Positions 50,138 to 58,889 are shown, counted from the first letter of the stretch. The stretch is 64,000 nt of DNA from Tumebacillus_A lipolyticus (GCF_042682745.1 NZ_JBHUIO010000011.1:577545-641544), one strand, 5' to 3'. Notes: generated from the sequence alone by a model not told the origin. Numbers and translations: made by a program.

Positions 50138-51217
50138 TCACACCCGTACGTTTTTCAACTCCTTGACCCGGTCAATCCGCTCTTCCACCAGACGATCTGC
50201 CGCGATGCTGGTCGGGATCTGCTGTTCAGCTGCGAGCGCATACACCTGCAACAGCATCCCGTATATCCCTTTCGTCTTCGCATAAACGCGCTCCGGCACC
50301 GCGCCTTTCAACTCATCGGCGACCTGGATCAGCCCGCCCGCATTGGCCAGATAATCGGGGGCATACAAAATGTCCCGCTCCCGCAGCATCGCGCCATGCC
50401 GCTGCACATCGAGCAGTTGGTTGTTCGCCGAGCCGACCACCGCTCGACAGCGCAACCGCTCGATCGTCCGATCGTTGAGGATCGCCCCCAGCGCGCAGGG
50501 TACAAACATGTCGACCTCCAAGTCATAGATCTCCTCCGGTGCGATCGCTCCTAAAAATTGCTCAGCCGGCACCCGCTCCGCCACCCGATCCACATTCGGC
50601 CGGTGCACATCGCTCACATACACCGCTGCGCCTTCCTCGACCAGATGTTGAACGACGAGCGCCCCCACCTTTCCCACGCCTTGCACCGCAAACCGCTTCC
50701 CACCTAAGTCCGCATCGCCAAAGAGCCACTTCGCCGTCGCCTTGATCGCTTCGACCACGCCGAGCGCGGTGGGAACTGCCGTGTTTCCCGATCCACCATA
50801 CTCTTCGGGCAGACCGACAAAGCGGGAGGACTCGCGCTGCGAATGCACAAAGTCCTGCGGCGTCGTCCCCATGTCTGTCCCCGTATAGAAACGCCCGCCA
50901 AGCCCTTCCACAAAGCGCCCAAACACGCGAAACAGCTCAGGTGATTTAGCCGTGTCAGGATCGCCGATCAGCACCGCTTTTCCCCCGCCGTTGTCCACAT
51001 CGACCACGCCGCATTTATAGGTCATCCCTCTGGACAGCCGCAAGACGTCAAAAAGCGCCTCTTCCTCCGATTCGTATGGCCGCATCCGACAGCCGCCAAG
51101 CGCCGGGCCCATCGTCGTGTCATGCAGGGCGACGATCGCCTTCAGACCTGTGCTCCTATGTTGAAAAAAGTGAATCTGCTCATGACCATGCTTGGCCATC
51201 TCCGCAAAGATGCTCAC
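50138..51217 (-). CDS. bcd: Leucine (branched-chain amino acid) dehydrogenase
   Basis: A 359-residue NAD-dependent amino-acid dehydrogenase. Substrate-binding and catalytic lysines are in RGMTYKCGV and GGGKAVLIGDP (about 75-105). NAD motif VQGVGKVGALVVQHL (about 180-194). The length and N-terminal GLKAIVALHDTTMGPALGG match Bacillus leucine dehydrogenase, not glutamate dehydrogenase. It supplies branched 2-oxoacids to the bkd complex next door. GTG start after a G12 tract ending in GGGGAG. Confidence 0.92.
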   Translation of the reverse strand: MSIFAEMAKHGHEQIHFFQHRSTGLKAIVALHDTTMGPALGGCRMRPYESEEEALFDVLRLSRGMTYKCGVVDVDNGGGKAVLIGDPDTAKSPELFRVFGRFVEGLGGRFYTGTDMGTTPQDFVHSQRESSRFVGLPEEYGGSGNTAVPTALGVVEAIKATAKWLFGDADLGGKRFAVQGVGKVGALVVQHLVEEGAAVYVSDVHRPNVDRVAERVPAEQFLGAIAPEEIYDLEVDMFVPCALGAILNDRTIERLRCRAVVGSANNQLLDVQRHGAMLRERDILYAPDYLANAGGLIQVADELKGAVPERVYAKTKGIYGMLLQVYALAAEQQIPTSIAADRLVEERIDRVKELKNVRV

Positions 51218-51434
51218 CGCTTCTCCCCCCCCCCCCTTTTCTCGATCGTTCCAGCGAGCCCAGATGATGTGGATCGCTTCGCAGCTCGCCCGCCCAACGC
51301 GGTGTCCAGCCGCACAGCACGAACGGGAAGCGATCAGCTCGCTCCTGAATCCTCAGGTCGGCTAAGCCTAACATCGAGGTCGAACCTCTCACGCTCATCC
51401 GCCTTTGAACATCCGAATGTGCAAAGACCTCCAT
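51180..51434 (-). CDS. Possible small frame overlapping the start of leucine dehydrogenase
   Basis: An 84-codon frame whose ATG (51434) has AAAGGAG eight bases upstream. It passes through the G12 tract (coding four Gly) and ends 38 bases inside bcd in another frame. With eleven or fourteen G it would be in frame with bcd. No recognised domain. It may be a coupling leader, or not a gene. Confidence 0.3.
   Translation of the reverse strand: MEVFAHSDVQRRMSVRGSTSMLGLADLRIQERADRFPFVLCGWTPRWAGELRSDPHHLGSLERSRKGGGGRSGEHLCGDGQAWS
51225..51236 (-). repeat. Homopolymer G12 next to the bcd ribosome binding site
   Basis: Twelve consecutive C on the plus strand, i.e. G12 on the coding strand, end seven bases before the GTG start of bcd and form part of its ribosome binding site. 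Such tracts slip readily. Confidence 0.85.
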
Positions 51435-51483
51435 CCACCGCTCTCCTTTTCCAGATCGAGCTTTCCAAATCAAGCTTTCCAGC

Positions 51484-52689
51484 TCAAGCTCGCTCAAACA
51501 CGGTCGCCACGCCCTGACCAACGCCGACGCACATCGTCGCCACTCCCAAGCGATTGCCCTTTCGTTTCATCTGATGCAACAGTGTTGCCACCATCCGCGC
51601 ACCTGTCGCGCCGAGCGGATGTCCAAGCGCGATGCCGCCGCCGTTTGGGTTCACTTTTTCAAGCGGTATGCCAAGCTCCTGAACGCAAGCCAACACTTGT
51701 GCCGCAAACGCCTCGTTGAGCTCAAACAGATCGATCTGCTCCACGGTGAGACCTGCGCGGGCAAGCGCTTTTCGCACTGCGATCACCGGGCCGATCCCCA
51801 TCACCGCCGGATCGACTCCGCTGACAGCAGAGGTCACATAGCGCGCCAACGGTCTCATTCCCAGCCGCTCCGCTCGCTCCCGCGACATCACCAAGACGGC
51901 AGCCGCTCCGTCGTTTAGGCCGGATGAGTTTCCTGCTGTCACCGAGCCGCCCTCCCGAAAGGCGGGGCGCAGACGGGCCAGCTTTTCGAGCGACGTGTCT
52001 GCTCGCGGATGCTCGTCTCGCTCGAAGCAGGCGAGGTTGCCCTGCTGATCGGGAACGCGCATCCGAATGATCTCATCAGCAAATTCGCCCGCCTCGATCG
52101 CCTGGATCGCACGTTGGTGGCTCAATAGAGCAAACCGATCCTGCTCCTCCCGCGTCACCCCCCAGCGCTCCGCCACATGTTCGGCCGTCTCTCCCATCGA
52201 ATAGGGCGGGTGGAGCTCCGCGAGGCGCGGGTTGATAAATCGCCAGCCGATCGTCGAGTCGAACATCTGCATCCCGCGCGCAAACGACCCTTCCGCTTTG
52301 CCGATGACAAAAGGCGCTCGGGTCATCGACTCCACACCGCCGGCGATGATCGCCTCCGCCTCTCCCGCCACGATCATCCTCGCCGCCGCGTTGACCGCCT
52401 CTAGCCCAGACGCACACAATCGGTTCACCGTCATCCCTGGTACCGTCACCGGAAGCCCTGCCAAAAGTGACGCCATCCGCGCCACATTGCGATTGTCCTC
52501 ACCCGCCTGATTCGCGCAGCCGAAGATCACATCGTCAACCTCGCTCCGGTCGATTCCTGTTCGCTCGACCAGCGCGGAGATCGCCTGCGCAGCCAAGTCG
52601 TCCGGTCGCATCGTTTTCAGCGCTCCTCCGTACCGACCGATCGGCGTTCGCAGCGCATCAATAATGACCGCCTCGCGCATCGGCATCAT
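51484..52689 (-). CDS. Acetyl-CoA acyltransferase (thiolase; PaaJ/FadA-like)
   Basis: A 401-residue thiolase: acylation Cys in VNRLCASGLEAVN (about 90), GHPLGATGARM (about 352) with the catalytic His, and the C-terminal CVGVGQGVATVFE with the second Cys (about 387). Length is typical of degradative thiolases. Last gene of a seven-gene operon running 56656 to 51484. Cleaves 3-oxoacyl-CoA to acetyl-CoA and a shorter acyl-CoA. Confidence 0.93.
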   Translation of the reverse strand: MMPMREAVIIDALRTPIGRYGGALKTMRPDDLAAQAISALVERTGIDRSEVDDVIFGCANQAGEDNRNVARMASLLAGLPVTVPGMTVNRLCASGLEAVNAAARMIVAGEAEAIIAGGVESMTRAPFVIGKAEGSFARGMQMFDSTIGWRFINPRLAELHPPYSMGETAEHVAERWGVTREEQDRFALLSHQRAIQAIEAGEFADEIIRMRVPDQQGNLACFERDEHPRADTSLEKLARLRPAFREGGSVTAGNSSGLNDGAAAVLVMSRERAERLGMRPLARYVTSAVSGVDPAVMGIGPVIAVRKALARAGLTVEQIDLFELNEAFAAQVLACVQELGIPLEKVNPNGGGIALGHPLGATGARMVATLLHQMKRKGNRLGVATMCVGVGQGVATVFERA

Positions 52690-53464
52690 CCGCTCCCTCC
52701 TCGCTCCGATAAAATCGATCGTTGGCCAGCCGCATTTTTAACAGCAGCGGAGCAGGTCGGTAGCGGTCTTCCCCCTGCTCTGCATACACGCCCTGCAGGG
52801 TTGCCACCACCTGACCCACCCCGATCTGATCGGCCCATTCCAGCGGCCCGAACGGATAGTTCGTGCCGAGCTTCATCGCCGTGTCGATCTCTGCTTTGGT
52901 CGCGATGCCCTCCATCAGGGCGAACGCCGCTTCATTGACGATCATCGCCACCACTCTCGGCATCACCAGCCCTGCGCTGTCCTTCACGCACACCGCCTCG
53001 CGCCGAAGCGTCGATGACCAAAACGACATCGCCCGCCCAAGCGCCAGATCGCCCGTCTGCCGACCTCGCGCGAGCTCCACCGCCGCCACGCCGTCAAGCG
53101 GTGGCACAAAGCCGAAGCAGACCACTCGCTCCGGACGGGCACACCAAGAGGCGATCTCCGTCGCCGAGAGCGACATCGCCGAGGCGAGCAACAGCGCTTC
53201 CGCTCCCATTCGCCGCTCCACCTCGCGCACGATCTCCCGCACCAGCTCCCGTGCTGACGTCGAGGAGATCATCACCACATCGAACTGCCGCATCTCCACC
53301 GTCTGCATCAGCTCGATCACCTGTGACAGCCCGCTCCCCATTCTGCCTGCGGGCAGCTCGTCCGTCACCCAAGAGGTCACCAGACAGTCGGCACTGCTGA
53401 GCTCGCGATCCAAGTCCCTCGCCACCACACCGTCCCCGAGCAGAAGGACCCGACTAGTCATCAT
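52658..53464 (-). CDS. 3-hydroxyacyl-CoA-dehydrogenase-like protein with degenerate NAD motif
   Basis: A 268-residue protein. The C-terminal half (about 165-260) is a clear 3HCDH C-terminal domain: KDSAGLVMPRVVAMIVNEAAFALMEG then GTNYPFGPLEWADQIGV. The N-terminal Rossmann half reads LLLGDGVVARDLDREL where GxGxxG is expected, so NAD binding is doubtful. Start ATG 53464 with AAGGGGGT, overlapping the upstream hbd stop by eleven bases. Perhaps a partner or regulator of the intact dehydrogenase. Confidence 0.82.
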   Translation of the reverse strand: MMTSRVLLLGDGVVARDLDRELSSADCLVTSWVTDELPAGRMGSGLSQVIELMQTVEMRQFDVVMISSTSARELVREIVREVERRMGAEALLLASAMSLSATEIASWCARPERVVCFGFVPPLDGVAAVELARGRQTGDLALGRAMSFWSSTLRREAVCVKDSAGLVMPRVVAMIVNEAAFALMEGIATKAEIDTAMKLGTNYPFGPLEWADQIGVGQVVATLQGVYAEQGEDRYRPAPLLLKMRLANDRFYRSEEGADDADARGGHY

Positions 53465-54317
53465 AGCGGTAGAACCCCCTTCCCGCCTTTCGTCCGAGCG
53501 CACCTGCCTGCACCAAGCGGGCCTGCACAGGGTTGGGGCGATAGCGGGGCTCGCCAAAGGTCGCCTCATAGAGGCTTTGGCTGACCGCCAGATTCACGTC
53601 GATCCCGATCAGGTCCATCAGCCGAAACGGCCCCATTCGAAAACGCCCTTCCTCCATCGCCAGCCGGTCGATCGTCTCCACGTCAGCAACGCCCTCTTGC
53701 AGCAGCCGCAGCGCTTCCCCATAGAACGACCGCGCCACCCGATTGACCAAAAACCCCGGCGTGTCCTGACAGCTTACGGTCGTCTTCCCCAGCGACTCGG
53801 CAAACAGGCTTGCCAGCCACAGCGCTCGCTCCCCCGTTCGCAACCCTTCGATCACCTCGACCAGCCGCATCGAAGGCACCGGATTGAAAAAGTGCAGTCC
53901 GACCATTCGCTCCGGTCGCTCCAACTTGCCCGCAAGCGCGGTGATCGGCAGCGAGGATGTGTTGGAAGCCAGCACGCAAGAGTCTGACACGACGCGCTCC
54001 ACCTGGGCGAACAGCTCCTGTTTGAGCGCCATCTCCTCTGGCACCGCCTCGATGACCAGCACTGCCTGCGCCAGCTGCTCCAGCTCGTTGATCGGCCGAA
54101 TGCGCCTGATCACAGCCGCGCTCTCGCCCGCTGGTCGCTTGCCCGCCTGCTCCTGCCGTTCCAACCGCTCCCGCAGGCTGCCGAGCGCACGCTTTTGCGT
54201 CTCCTCGCTCAGATCGTACAGCAGCACCTCATAGCCGGCCTGTGCTGCCGCTTGTGCGATCCCGATCCCCATCGTCCCTGCACCGATCACCCCGAGCGGA
54301 TGCTCAAACGCCTTCAT
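53454..54317 (-). CDS. hbd: 3-hydroxyacyl-CoA dehydrogenase
   Basis: A 287-residue enzyme oxidising 3-hydroxyacyl-CoA with NAD. Rossmann motif GVIGAGTMGIGIAQAAA (about 9-25), catalytic region GLHFFNPVPSMRLVEVI with the His (about 137) and QDTPGFLVNRVARSFYGEA, then GPFRLMDLIGIDVNL in the C-terminal domain. Intact, in contrast to the next gene. Overlaps the DUF1858 gene stop by 14 bases. Confidence 0.95.
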   Translation of the reverse strand: MKAFEHPLGVIGAGTMGIGIAQAAAQAGYEVLLYDLSEETQKRALGSLRERLERQEQAGKRPAGESAAVIRRIRPINELEQLAQAVLVIEAVPEEMALKQELFAQVERVVSDSCVLASNTSSLPITALAGKLERPERMVGLHFFNPVPSMRLVEVIEGLRTGERALWLASLFAESLGKTTVSCQDTPGFLVNRVARSFYGEALRLLQEGVADVETIDRLAMEEGRFRMGPFRLMDLIGIDVNLAVSQSLYEATFGEPRYRPNPVQARLVQAGALGRKAGRGFYRYDD

Positions 54318-54549
54318 GAGCGCCCTCCTCTCGATCGCGCACCTGCTGCAAGCGCTCGACGAGCGCTTGCAAATCGAAGATCATCCGATCCAAATCTTTG
54401 ATCGCCGCATAGCCTGCCGCCCGTTCGAGCGTGGAAAAGAGCGTCACATAACAGCCAGCGCAAAACGTCAGCTCATGCTCCTCAAAAACTTCGACCGCCT
54501 CGGGAACGGTTCGCACCACTTCCCCGACGGTCAGCCCTTTATGAATCAT
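54304..54549 (-). CDS. DUF1858-like small protein with CAGC motif
   Basis: An 81-residue protein. TVGEVVRTVPEAVEVFEEHELTF-type start followed by CAGCY is the DUF1858 pattern, in which the CxxC pair is thought redox-active or metal-binding (also found in hybrid-cluster-associated proteins). GGAGGTGGAAGG precedes the ATG at 54549. Its place between a di-iron oxygenase-like gene and beta-oxidation genes suggests help in electron supply or assembly, inference only. Confidence 0.8.
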   Translation of the reverse strand: MIHKGLTVGEVVRTVPEAVEVFEEHELTFCAGCYVTLFSTLERAAGYAAIKDLDRMIFDLQALVERLQQVRDREEGAHEGV

Positions 54550-54641
54550 CCTTCCACCTCCCATCTACCTGCGGCCAGCAAGAAGGAGATACCCAGATCG
54601 TCGGTATCTCCCCTCCGCCTCGCAGGCCGTTCACACCGCCC

Positions 54642-55469
54642 TCAGCCGCTGATCGTCGCATCTTCCTGCAATCGTTCCCAATCGGGCGTCCAATCGGGCA
54701 TGACAAGTCCTGCGCGCTCGACCACCTTGCGCACATCCTCCTGAAACGCCAGGCGCACCTCATGGTTGTCTCGCCGTTTCAAGCCGAGTTTGCGGTAGAT
54801 CTGATTGCGCTTCGAATCGGGCTTGCCAAAAATGTTCATCACGCGCGGGAACCAGCGATCGAGCGCCTCCTGTGCCGCTTCGCGATGATCCGGATCTCTC
54901 CCCAGGCGAACCAGCCAAGCATCGCCGTGTGCCACATGCATCAGCTCTTCCTTCATGATCCCTTCCATCACTCGCCGCCACGGGCCGTAAGACGAAAGCT
55001 CCGAATCCTCCAGCTGATGCCCAGCCCCCCGATCCATCAGCACGTTGAACATGATGAAGTCATACCACGTGTTGATCGGATAGTAGAAGATGTTCACGCG
55101 ATCATCCTGTGCCGCCCGCGTCACCCCGAGCTCCACCTCATCGCCGACGCGCAAGGTAAAATCGAACCCTTTCACCCGATCATCCACGTCGACGCCGAGC
55201 TCTTGCAACAGCTTATACATCACCCGACCGTGCCGAACCTCATCTTTGGCGATCGTTGCGACAGACAGCATCTCCGCAGTCGTCGGCGCTTTCATGATCC
55301 ACGGCACATAGCCGAACGCGCCGGCAACCTCCGAGTCTGCCTGCATCAGCATCAGATGGATCAGGTTCTCCTTGTACTCCTCTGTCATCTCCTCCACCGA
55401 CTCGATCGTCTCGCCGTCGGCGATCTTTCTGAGCAACTGCTGCTCTTTTTCCTGTTCGAGCAAACCCAT
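54642..55469 (-). CDS. PaaA/PaaC-family di-iron protein (phenylacetyl-CoA epoxidase-like), single copy
   Basis: A 275-residue ferritin-like protein. The iron ligands are visible: Glu in QADSEVAGAF (about 45), KDEVRHGRVMY (ExxRH, about 75-80), and KEELMHVAHGDAW (ExxxH, about 173-180). This is the PF05138 (PaaA_PaaC) signature. In known paa loci PaaA acts with PaaB, C, D and E; none of those is encoded near here, so this protein is an orphan oxygenase or a different diiron enzyme. Flanked by enoyl-CoA hydratase and dehydrogenase genes. Confidence 0.87.
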   Translation of the reverse strand: MGLLEQEKEQQLLRKIADGETIESVEEMTEEYKENLIHLMLMQADSEVAGAFGYVPWIMKAPTTAEMLSVATIAKDEVRHGRVMYKLLQELGVDVDDRVKGFDFTLRVGDEVELGVTRAAQDDRVNIFYYPINTWYDFIMFNVLMDRGAGHQLEDSELSSYGPWRRVMEGIMKEELMHVAHGDAWLVRLGRDPDHREAAQEALDRWFPRVMNIFGKPDSKRNQIYRKLGLKRRDNHEVRLAFQEDVRKVVERAGLVMPDWTPDWERLQEDATISG

Positions 55470-55545
55470 CCTTCACGCTACCTCCCTGTCCGAGCTGAGC
55501 GGAGCGCACGCGCTGGCCCTCCTGCAAACGAGATGCCAAAAAGCT

Positions 55546-56328
55546 TCAGCGCCCGCGAAATTCGGGTGTGCGCTTTGCAAAGAACGCTTGCACCCCTTCG
55601 TGGAAATCCTCACTCCGCCCCGCCAATCCTTGATACTTCGCTTCCGTTTCCAACGCGCTGAAAAGGTCGCTCTCCGACCCGTGATAGATCGAGCGCTTCG
55701 TCAAGCCGAGCGCAAAGGTCGGACCTTTCGCCAGCCGAGTCGCCAGCTCCTCGACCACACTTTCCAGCTCTTCCGCTGCCACCACCCGGTTGACCATGCC
55801 GATCGCCTGCGCTTCCTGCGCGGAGATCACCTCACCTGTCAACGCCAACTCCATCGCCTTTCCCGTCCCGACGAGACGAGGTAAAAAATAGCTCGCTCCC
55901 GAGTCGGGCACCAGCCCGATCTTGCTGAACGCCAGCGTAAATTTTGCCCGATCTGAGGCGATGCGCAGGTCGCAGGCCAGCGCGAACGACATGCCCGCAC
56001 CTGCCGCCACCCCGTTGACAGCAGCGATGATCGGCTTGCGCATCATCTGCAGCCGCACGATCAACGGGTTGTATCGCTCGCGAACCGAAGCGGAGAGATC
56101 GGTGCCTGCGCCGAGATCCGCCCGGTCCGCAAGATCTTGCCCGACACAGAACGCTCGCCCCGTGCCGGTGAGCACGACGGTGCGAACCGCATCATCCGTA
56201 TCCGCTCTCTGCAGCGCATCTGCCAGTTCGTCCCCCATCTGCTGGTTGTAGGCGTTCAAAACATCGGGACGATGGAATGCGAGCGTCAACACACCATCTT
56301 GCAACTTGTACAAGATCGTCTCATACAT
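55546..56328 (-). CDS. Enoyl-CoA hydratase/isomerase (PaaG-like)
   Basis: A 260-residue crotonase-fold enzyme. The oxyanion-hole block AFCVGQDLADRAD (about 60) and NGVAAGAGMSFALACDLRIAS (about 104-124) with SKIGLVPDSGASYFLPRLVG are those of the PaaG group (2-(1,2-epoxy-dihydrophenyl)acetyl-CoA isomerase) as the active-site residue is Asp in VPDSG, not Glu. Fits with the PaaA-like protein downstream. Confidence 0.92.
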   Translation of the reverse strand: MYETILYKLQDGVLTLAFHRPDVLNAYNQQMGDELADALQRADTDDAVRTVVLTGTGRAFCVGQDLADRADLGAGTDLSASVRERYNPLIVRLQMMRKPIIAAVNGVAAGAGMSFALACDLRIASDRAKFTLAFSKIGLVPDSGASYFLPRLVGTGKAMELALTGEVISAQEAQAIGMVNRVVAAEELESVVEELATRLAKGPTFALGLTKRSIYHGSESDLFSALETEAKYQGLAGRSEDFHEGVQAFFAKRTPEFRGR

Positions 56329-56344
56329 GAGCGAAACTTCCTTT

Positions 56345-56656
56345 CTACCTCAGTTCGTCCAACACTTCTGCAAACGCGAACGTGACCAGCCCCTCCGCAA
56401 ACGATTGCAGATCTGCCGCCGCCTCTCTGCTCTCCGGCGTTTTAAACGAAGCTTTTAGCGCGTCGAGCGATTCGAAGTACATCGCACACATCAGATAGTG
56501 TTCCGGCTGGCCACCCCGCAGATCGAAAAATTTGGATACTTCGCTTCTGACCAGTCCAGGCGTCTTGCCGTTTAGCTCCAGATGCGTGCCAAAGTAATGC
56601 CGGTTGAACGCTTCCAGATCTTCTGGATGTTTGTACAAGGCGATCATCTTGACCAT
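56345..56656 (-). CDS. EthD-family protein
   Basis: A 103-residue dimeric ferredoxin-like protein. MVKMIALYKHPEDLEAFNRHYFGTHLEL-type start (IALYKHP...FNRHYFGTH) is diagnostic for EthD. First gene of the operon; in other clusters EthD proteins accompany ring- or ether-cleaving oxygenases. GGAGGGGGAG precedes the ATG. Confidence 0.88.
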   Translation of the reverse strand: MVKMIALYKHPEDLEAFNRHYFGTHLELNGKTPGLVRSEVSKFFDLRGGQPEHYLMCAMYFESLDALKASFKTPESREAAADLQSFAEGLVTFAFAEVLDELR

Positions 56657-56918
56657 GCGTGACTCCCCCTCCGTCTGTGCGGATCAATCTCTCACAGCCT
56701 CTCGCTAAAATATATAGAGTTGCCGAAAAAAGATTCCACTTTTATCTGCCGCACAGCCGGCACGTCCCATTCGCAAGGCGCCGACAAAGAAGTAACATGT
56801 TTCAAGATTTTTCGAGTAATTCTAAAGAGGGCAGTATAAAAAACCTTCTGCCCGCCCAGACTTGTACCAAAACTATGAATCGGTACAGCTTTTCAAATGT
56901 TTTGAGGTGACCTATACG

Positions 56919-57443
56919 ATGAACGCGATTAAAAAATGGCTGCAAACGTCCCCCTCCTTTGCCGCGGCCATCCGCTCTGGCGATGGCGGATCACACGCGC
57001 CCAACTCGCACATGTCCAACTCCAACCCTCGCCCTCCGCGCAAAAAGATGGGGATCGCACATCCGCTTTGGCGTCAGAGCGCGAGGGCCGGGCTGCTCTG
57101 TACGATCGTCCTGATGAGCTACGCGCTGGTTGGCATGATCGCCTACCATCTCTACTATCACTTTTGGTTTTTGACATTTCTGATCCTGTTCACACCCGTT
57201 TGGCTCGTCTGTTACGGGCTGATCTTTGCGTCGCGCTTTCGCTGGCACGAACTATCCCTCGGCGTGTTCAGCGCTCTGTTTCTGATGACGACGCTGTATC
57301 TGCACAACATCGAAGACGAAAGCTTCCGCCTGGTCACCGCTCTGTCCTTTGCTGGCGGTGGCGTACTGTCCGTCTCGCTCGGCTTTTGGACAGCGGTGCT
57401 CTTTCGAACGATTTTCAGAACGCAAAAAAGGCCGGGCAGCTAG
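56919..57443 (+). CDS. Membrane protein of unknown function, four helices
   Basis: A 174-residue protein: polar Pro/Ser/Asn-rich N-terminal 50 residues, then four helices (about 60-170). GAGGTGA lies eight bases before the ATG. No family recognised. Convergent with the TPR-XRE gene. Confidence 0.75.
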   Translation: MNAIKKWLQTSPSFAAAIRSGDGGSHAPNSHMSNSNPRPPRKKMGIAHPLWRQSARAGLLCTIVLMSYALVGMIAYHLYYHFWFLTFLILFTPVWLVCYGLIFASRFRWHELSLGVFSALFLMTTLYLHNIEDESFRLVTALSFAGGGVLSVSLGFWTAVLFRTIFRTQKRPGS

Positions 57444-57455
57444 CCCGGCCTTTTT
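57424..57455. terminator. Bidirectional terminator
   Basis: AAAAAAGGCCGGGC-agcta-GCCCGGCCTTTTT, perfect stem, between the membrane protein and the TPR-XRE gene (overlapping the former's stop). Confidence 0.93.
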
Positions 57456-57466
57456 ACTTCCGATGT

Positions 57467-58759
57467 TCAGATCACAATTTTGCGCTCGCGCAGATTCTCT
57501 TCCATCGCCTCGTTCATCTTCTCCAAGCACTCCATCGCTTCTTTGAAGTCGCCCTTCGCTTTGTAGATGTCGCCGAGGATCGAGTACGCTTTGACCAGTT
57601 CGCCAAACGCCTGATGCTCCTGGTAGATGACAACCGCTTTCCGCAAGAAATCGGCCGCCTCTTCCGCACGGTTGCTCGCCGAGGCGATCTGACCGCTCAT
57701 GCGATAGACATGTGCGCGGTCGAGATTCTCTTCGGGGAAGAACTTGAGCGCAGACGCACAATGCTCATTCGCCTGCTCGATGCGAGCATCTTGAATCAGG
57801 ATGCGAGCCAAATCGCTGTGCAGCTGACCGACTTCGATCTCACATCCGATGTCCGCATAGTCGCTCATGCACTGGGTCAGGATCGAGATCGCCTCTTCGA
57901 TGCCCCCCGTCTCCCCTTTGACGATGCCGTACTTCGCCTTCACGTCGATCGTCATCTTCATGTTGTTGAGCGATTGGAAGATCGACAGAGCAGACTGCGA
58001 ATACTCGGCCGCCTTTTCGAACTCGCCCATCTCCCGATAGGTGAAGGACAGCTCCAAATAGATGTCACCGATCTGCTTGAAGTGATTGCTGCCGGTGAGC
58101 AGATCGTTCGATTCCTGATAGAAGTGGAGCGCCTCGTTGTACTCGCCCAACTTGTAATAGACGGTGCCGAGATTTTTCAAGATGTTCGCCTGCAGGTACA
58201 GCTCAGCAAGATGCCCCTTCTTGATCATCTCATGCGCTTTTTTCCAGTAGTGAATCGCGATCGGGTAATTCTTTTCCATATAGGAAAGCTCACCCAGCTT
58301 GTTGAGCACGAGCAGTTGAATGCTGTTGTCATTGCGCGCGATCGCAGAATCCAACACCCCTTCGAAACGATCGGTCGCATCGACCACATTTCCGGTGCTC
58401 AGGTAACAGACCGCCAGATCGTAGGCGACGTCGATCGAGGAAACGTGCGGAGATGGGTTCTCCTCCAGATCGATCAACATCTCGATGGCGCGATCATACT
58501 CGCGCGTTGCCATCAGCGCCTTGGCGATCTTGTAGACGCTCACTTTCTCCATCTGTGTCTCCGTATCGGTCAAGAAATACTCGATCGGAGTGTCCAGTTT
58601 CTCTGCGATCGCCGCGAGCAGATTGTGCGACGGATTCGCTTTGTCCGATTCGATCTGTGAGATCATGCTCGGAGTCACCAAACCAGAGCTTAGGTCGCTT
58701 TGCGTCAAACCTTTTCGAATTCTCAACTCACGAATTTTCTGTCCTAACGTAGCTTTCAT
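57467..58759 (-). CDS. TPR-containing XRE regulator with RRNPP architecture
   Basis: A 430-residue cytosolic regulator. N-terminal helix-turn-helix (residues 1-65: GQKIRELRIRKGLTQSDLSSG, SMISQIESDKANPS) followed by eight or nine tetratricopeptide repeats (about 75-425; e.g. GTVYYKLGEYNEALHFYQES, AEYSQSALSIFQSLNN). Size and order match PlcR, NprR and PrgX-type receptors for imported peptides. ATG at 58759 follows GGAGGAG. No peptide gene is adjacent. An inverted repeat and strong promoter precede it. Related TPR-XRE proteins can also act without peptides, so peptide binding is inference. Confidence 0.9.
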   Translation of the reverse strand: MKATLGQKIRELRIRKGLTQSDLSSGLVTPSMISQIESDKANPSHNLLAAIAEKLDTPIEYFLTDTETQMEKVSVYKIAKALMATREYDRAIEMLIDLEENPSPHVSSIDVAYDLAVCYLSTGNVVDATDRFEGVLDSAIARNDNSIQLLVLNKLGELSYMEKNYPIAIHYWKKAHEMIKKGHLAELYLQANILKNLGTVYYKLGEYNEALHFYQESNDLLTGSNHFKQIGDIYLELSFTYREMGEFEKAAEYSQSALSIFQSLNNMKMTIDVKAKYGIVKGETGGIEEAISILTQCMSDYADIGCEIEVGQLHSDLARILIQDARIEQANEHCASALKFFPEENLDRAHVYRMSGQIASASNRAEEAADFLRKAVVIYQEHQAFGELVKAYSILGDIYKAKGDFKEAMECLEKMNEAMEENLRERKIVI

Positions 58760-58854
58760 CGCTGTCTCCTCCGTTATTCTCACAAAACTTACTTTCAAAA
58801 AATGGCATTATATGCGAGATGAGTAGTTATTTACGGTTCATTCAACTTAGTTTC

Positions 58855-58882
58855 ATTATAAGAAATATATATAATCTGTCAA
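58855..58882 (-). promoter_or_regulatory. Promoter of the TPR-XRE gene
   Basis: Minus strand TTGACA (58882-58877), 16-base spacer, TATAAT (58860-58855). Confidence 0.85.
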
Positions 58883-58889
58883 CTGGATG

